A stretch of DNA of 64,000 nucleotides. It comes from Liolophura sinensis (Eukaryota > Mollusca > Polyplacophora > Chitonida > Chitonidae). Location: assembly GCF_032854445.1 (NCBI RefSeq), contig NC_088304.1, positions 25,307,704-25,371,703 on the forward strand. The letters run 5' to 3'. Positions 61,501-64,000 of this stretch are shown piece by piece (position 1 is the stretch's first letter; each line of letters starts with the position of its first letter). A program made the translations under genes and the position numbers. The notes under the pieces are model-generated. The model was given only the letters and a program-made list of their open reading frames with translations. It did no database searches and was not told where the DNA came from.

Positions 61501-63509
61501 CAATTTCAGAAGTTTTTTTGTTTGGACAGGTTTCATAGGTTGGTTCCTAATGAAGGTCCAGTCCAGCTCTGTGTGTTGAGTTCCAATCTAATTTATTGCC
61601 TGCATTGTAACATTTATTTTAATCCAACTCTGCAAGTTTGGATCCAGCTGTGTGTGCTTGAGTCCAGTGTTGAATGCTTGAGTCGGGGTTTTGCGTGCTT
61701 GAGTCCAGTGTTGCGTGCTTGAGTGCAGTGTTATATGTTTGAGGCCAACAGTGCCTGTTGAATCCATTCTTTCAGGTTTGAACAGAGATCTTGCTTGCAG
61801 GGTTGCAGTGCCTCAGAGGGTTTGTGATATATTAGCTTTGTCATATCACAATCAAGCAAAACAATCAAGGCACATTATCATAGTGTAGCTTTGCTCAGTG
61901 TGTACTGATACTTAAGTATATTATTATGTATGTGTGTTTCAGGTGTTAACGAAGTACCTGACAGGCGGGTTCTGTGGCCATGACAAAGATGGATCACCTG
62001 TGCGCATAGAGCCGTACGGCCACCTTGACATGAAGGGCATTATGTACTCTGCCAAAAAATCGGACCTCGAAAAAACAAAGCTGTTACAGTGCGAACTGAC
62101 TCTGTTAGATTGGGAGGAGCAAAGTAGAAAGGTAAGATGGCTGTATTACATTGGGAAGACCAAGGTAAAAAGGTAACATGGCTGCGTTTAGATTGGGAGG
62201 AGCAAAGTAGAAAGGTAAGATGGCTGTATTACATTGGGAGGAGCAAAGTAGAAAGGTGAGATGGCTGTATTACATTGGGAGGAGCAAAGTAGAAAGGTAA
62301 GATGGCTGTATTACATTGGGAGGAGCAAAGTAGAAAGGTGAGATGGCTGTATTACATTGGGAGGAGCAAAGTAGAAAGGTAAGATGGCTGTATTACATTG
62401 GGAGGAGCAAAGTAGAAAGGTGAGATGGCTGTGTTACATTGGGAAGACCAAGGTAAAAAGGTAACATGGCTGCGTTAGATTGGGAGGAGCAAGGTAAGAA
62501 GGTAAGATGGCTGTGTTACATTGGGAATAAAAAAAGATTAGATTGCAAGGAGCAAAGTAAAGAGGTAAGATTAGCTGTTCCCTGCTTCAGAAACTGAAGC
62601 TTCAAAATGGATATATTTAACTTTTAATGATATATTTTGTAGATTTACATGTATATATAAAACAGTAGAATGGAATGGCTTTGTTCCTTCTTCTTTACTT
62701 CTTATGTGTACATGTGACTTTTATAGCAGTAACATGATTTCGGTGATAGACACCAATGTAAGTCTGTATTGTTCAACTCGACGAGTAATTGTGTATGTGC
62801 TATACATATTTTTTTTTTCAATTTCATGTCTCAGCGTGGCAAGAGGGTAGATGGCTTGACTGTGATTTTTGATATGGAAGGTGTGAGCTCTAAAATGCTG
62901 TGGAGACCAGGTCAGTCTTGCAATGAGGATTTCTATGATATACTGTACTGTTATTCTGAGGACATTATTCTGGGTTGACTGATAATATTATAGCTTTCCT
63001 GAATTCCTAAAACCAATGTAGTTGGGTCTTCAAAATCAGATTGGGTCGTAAGTGGGGTCTGCCAGGTCTGCCAGCAACATGCGGATGGTCGTGTGTTTCC
63101 CCCAGGCTCTGCCCAGTTTCTTCCCATCAGAATGCTGGCTGCCATCGTATATGTTAAATATTCTTGGGTATGGCATAAAACACCAATGAAATAAATATAT
63201 AAATAAAATAAAATCGGATTGAAAAGATGCATAAATTTCAGTGAATGTAGCTGTGTTAAATGCAAGAAGGCTGTTTGAGGATGAAGTTATAAGTATGGCA
63301 AGTATATCACTTATAAATGACGAGCTTTTTTTTTGAAGTGATACATTTTCTTTGATTCTAATTGATTCATCCACCTTATATACAATTTTGGTACAACTAA
63401 GTACAGTTTTTGATGTTTTCTTTTGCAGGTCTTCAAATGTATCTCTATTTAGTTAAAGTATTAGAAGACAACTATCCCGAGATGATGAAGAGGATGTTTG
63501 TTATTAATG
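55538..63509 (+). CDS. SEC14L2: SEC14-like lipid-binding protein (CRAL-TRIO-N + CRAL-TRIO), 5' part, gene 2
   Basis: Seven coding exons visible: 55538-55603 (ATG), 56880-56949, 57683-57726, 58240-58302, 61943-62131, 62835-62910 and 63429-63509, all GT-AG and phase-consistent, 196 aa; the rest lies right of the window. Residues 1-70 form the helical CRAL-TRIO-N domain ([29 protein letters not shown]). The CRAL-TRIO lipid pocket follows: [39 protein letters not shown] and [18 protein letters not shown]. It matches vertebrate SEC14L2-type N-termini, which justifies ATG 55538, although the exon stays open upstream to a possible acceptor at 55495. The 76- and 81-nt exons equal those of gene 1, so the two are tandem paralogues. 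Expected cytosolic lipid-transfer or lipid-sensing protein, ligand unknown. Two of its exon ends seed minisatellites. Confidence 0.92.
55685..55861 (-). mobile_element. tRNA-SINE, 3'-truncated
   Basis: The plus strand has 'ggaggccagcattatggtgg', 'cacaggttgctggcagacct', 'gaactcacagcgaccgcatt' and head complement 'ctaaccaaccgagccatgga'. It lacks the AT-rich tail. It lies 80 bp after exon 1 of SEC14-like gene 2. Confidence 0.88.
55923..56412. repeat. 42-bp minisatellite, about 11-12 copies
   Basis: Unit 'catatttgatattgtctctg' + 'acatgcttggtgtcacataa' + 'gg'. Its 14-codon period leaves open frames on both strands (e.g. [14 protein letters not shown] on minus), which are artefacts. Located in intron 1 of SEC14-like gene 2. 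Confidence 0.9.
56474..56860. repeat. ~162-bp tandem repeat, about 2.3 copies
   Basis: Marked by 'ccggcatgtttatagtttca', 'cgctcatacaagtctgttgt' and 'ttaaatcagacgtgtgttgg', recurring about 162 bp apart. A shorter tail copy ends just before exon 56880. Confidence 0.8.
57039..57220. mobile_element. MITE with 13-bp perfect terminal inverted repeats
   Basis: Ends taattcctcaacc and ggttgaggaatta are exact inverted repeats, 182 bp, non-coding. The reverse complement aligns to 2110-2300, placing one copy in an intron of each SEC14-like paralogue, in opposite orientations and in non-equivalent introns. Confidence 0.82.
57360..57535 (-). mobile_element. tRNA-SINE, head-truncated
   Basis: The plus strand has (TTTA)n, 'gattggtgttttacgccgta', 'ctcaagaatatttcacttat', then 'aacccacgacaatccgcagg', ending at 'catatggctggacagg'. 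Confidence 0.9.
57883..58070 (-). mobile_element. tRNA-SINE, degraded
   Basis: The plus strand has 'aatatttcacttatatcccg', 'gtgggaggaaaccaggcaac', 'gagctggatttgaactgaca' and 'gcattggtgagaggctcctg'. Confidence 0.82.
58325..58508 (-). mobile_element. tRNA-SINE, head-truncated, with 14-bp target-site duplication
   Basis: The insertion (58339-58494) runs from (TTTA)n through 'gtgttttacgctgtactcaa' to 'cccacttacggctgg'. It is flanked by exact direct repeats cattaactacttaa (58325-58338 and 58495-58508), showing insertion by target-primed reverse transcription. Confidence 0.94.
58709..58747. repeat. (CAT)n-type trinucleotide repeat
   Basis: Interrupted CAT/ATC trinucleotides in an intron of SEC14-like gene 2. 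Confidence 0.9.
59086..59607. mobile_element. Foldback pair of second-family SINE ends around a tRNA-like head
   Basis: Left arm 59086-59230 starts (GAGT)n and runs to 'gttgcaggatggatttccac'. Right arm ~59460-59607 contains its reverse complement (tggaaatccatcctgcaaca) and ends (CACT)n. Arms are about 150 bp and roughly 80% alike by eye. The loop contains, on the minus strand, a tRNA-like head 'ccggatagcacagttggtag' with B-box-like 'ccagggtcaatcctggg'. Confidence 0.75.
60097..60366 (+). mobile_element. tRNA-SINE, full length, with 11-bp target-site duplication
   Basis: The best copy in the window: element 60108-60355, flanked by tttaattcagc on both sides (60097-60107, 60356-60366). Head 'cctccgtggctcagttggct' (A box) and 'gagttcaagttccactc' (B box), then the family body and 3' core 'aagtgaaatattcttgagta', tail 'caataaataaataaa'. 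It serves as a reference for the other copies. Confidence 0.96.
60985..61300 (-). mobile_element. Old SINE-like repeat, third family
   Basis: The plus strand has 'tttatttattgtttaacacc' + 'atagtcatgaatttttcact', 'cataaaccatcaaccttata', 'gctgacagactttcccacac' and 'ggctcggttaatcctacacc'. Diverged. Confidence 0.55.
62108..62560. repeat. 41-bp minisatellite seeded on exon end plus 5' splice site (gene 2)
   Basis: Unit 'ttgggaggagcaaagtagaa' + 'aggtaagatggctgtattac' + 'a', about 11 copies. The first unit is the coding end of exon 61943-62131 (..gattgggaggagcaaagtagaaag|gtaaga). Most copies keep an intact aag|gtaaga or aag|gtgaga donor. Confidence 0.92.
63032..63221 (+). mobile_element. tRNA-SINE, 5'-truncated, with 12-bp target-site duplication
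   Basis: Element 63044-63209, flanked by aaaatcagattg (63032-63043) and aaaatcggattg (63210-63221; one mismatch). Body 'gcaacatgcggatggtcgtg', core 'aaatattcttgggtatggca', tail ATAAAT/AAATAAAA. Confidence 0.92.
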
Positions 63510-63990
63510 GTAAGTTGATTAAGGGAGCGTTTGTTATTAGTGTTAAGTTGATTAAGGGAGTGTTTGTTATTACTGGTAAGTTGATGAATGGGGTGTTTGT
63601 TATTAGTGTTAAGTTGATGAAGGGAGTGTTTGTTATTACTGGTAAGTTGATGAAGGGGGTGTTTGTTATTAGTGGTAAATTGATGAAGGGAGTGTTTGTT
63701 ATTAGTGGTAAGTTGATGAAGGGGGTGTTTGTTATTAGTGGTAAGTTGATGAATGCGGTGTTTGTTATTACTGGTACAGTGAACTGAAAAAGCAGGTGTT
63801 TGCTATTAATGGTACAGTAAGTTGAAAAAATGGGTGTTTGTTATTAATGGTAAGTTGATGGAAGAGGATGTTTTGTATTAATGTTGAATTGATGGATTAG
63901 TTTTTTTTATTATTACTATGTTGATGTAGTAGATGCATGTTTGTTAGAAATGGTACAGTAAGTTGGAAAAAATGGGTGTTTGTCATTAAT
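63488..63990. repeat. 33-bp minisatellite seeded on exon end plus 5' splice site (gene 2)
   Basis: Unit 'gtgtttgttattagtggtaa' + 'gttgatgaaggg'-type, about 13 copies, continuing to near the window edge. The first unit is the end of exon 63429-63509 (..atgtttgttattaatg|gtaagttgat). The 33-bp period preserves frame: reading through gives an 11-residue repeat ([11 protein letters not shown]-type) open until a stop at 63785-63787. Confidence 0.92.
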
Positions 63991-64000
63991 GGGGAATTTT

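Larger units (their letters stand above)
58303..61942 (+). other. Large intron of SEC14-like gene 2
   Basis: A 3.6-kb intron filled with SINEs (58325-58508, 60097-60366), a foldback SINE pair (59086-59607), an old third-family repeat (60985-61300) and simple repeats. Near 61560-61790 'gagtccagtgttg(cg/aa)tgcttg' recurs as a weak ~22-bp repeat. Frames such as 58857-59093 have no homology recognised. No missing exon is implied, since exons 58240-58302 and 61943-62131 join cleanly in phase. Confidence 0.6.

Overview
This is eukaryotic nuclear DNA: AT-rich, intron-containing genes with GT-AG splice sites, many minisatellites, and many copies of tRNA-derived SINEs ending in AATAAATAAA-type tails. 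The main SINE family, with its 'gttttacgccgtactcaagaatatttcactta' type 3' core, and the animal SEC14-like (CRAL-TRIO plus GOLD) and C2H2 zinc-finger genes suggest a lophotrochozoan, most likely a mollusc. The taxon is an inference. No rRNA, canonical tRNA gene, CRISPR array or autonomous transposon was seen.

Layout. (1) 298-9650, plus strand: the 3' half of a SEC14-like gene whose 5' exons lie left of the window, with a tandemly duplicated 76-nt exon and a minisatellite grown from an exon end. (2) 9651-13586: intergenic. (3) 13587-19046: about 77 copies of a 71-bp satellite. (4) 21816-36012: four C2H2 zinc-finger genes in alternating orientation (+, -, +, -), each with eight fingers and the same C-terminal signature finger [FH]-x-C-x2-C-[DN]-[RQ]-[ST]-F-A-L-[EQ]-L-S. 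(5) 36013-55495: mostly non-coding, with a 3-kb 36-bp minisatellite (40640-43660) and a possible distal 5' exon pair (to 45388; 45580-45682). (6) 55496-63509 and beyond: the 5' half of a second SEC14-like gene in the same orientation and with the same exon boundaries as the first. It runs off the right edge.

The SEC14-like proteins are expected to bind and move hydrophobic ligands in the cytosol. The zinc-finger proteins are expected to be nuclear DNA-binding regulators. Nothing in the sequence links the two groups functionally; the four zinc-finger genes simply lie between the SEC14-like paralogues.

The most notable signal is repeated tandem duplication of exon edges. One exon is duplicated whole in a way that forces mutually exclusive use. 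Three other exons have their last ~20 nt plus the 5' splice site amplified into arrays (8797-9392, 62108-62560, 63488-63990). A 3' splice site and exon start also appear duplicated in a zinc-finger gene (27667-27733).
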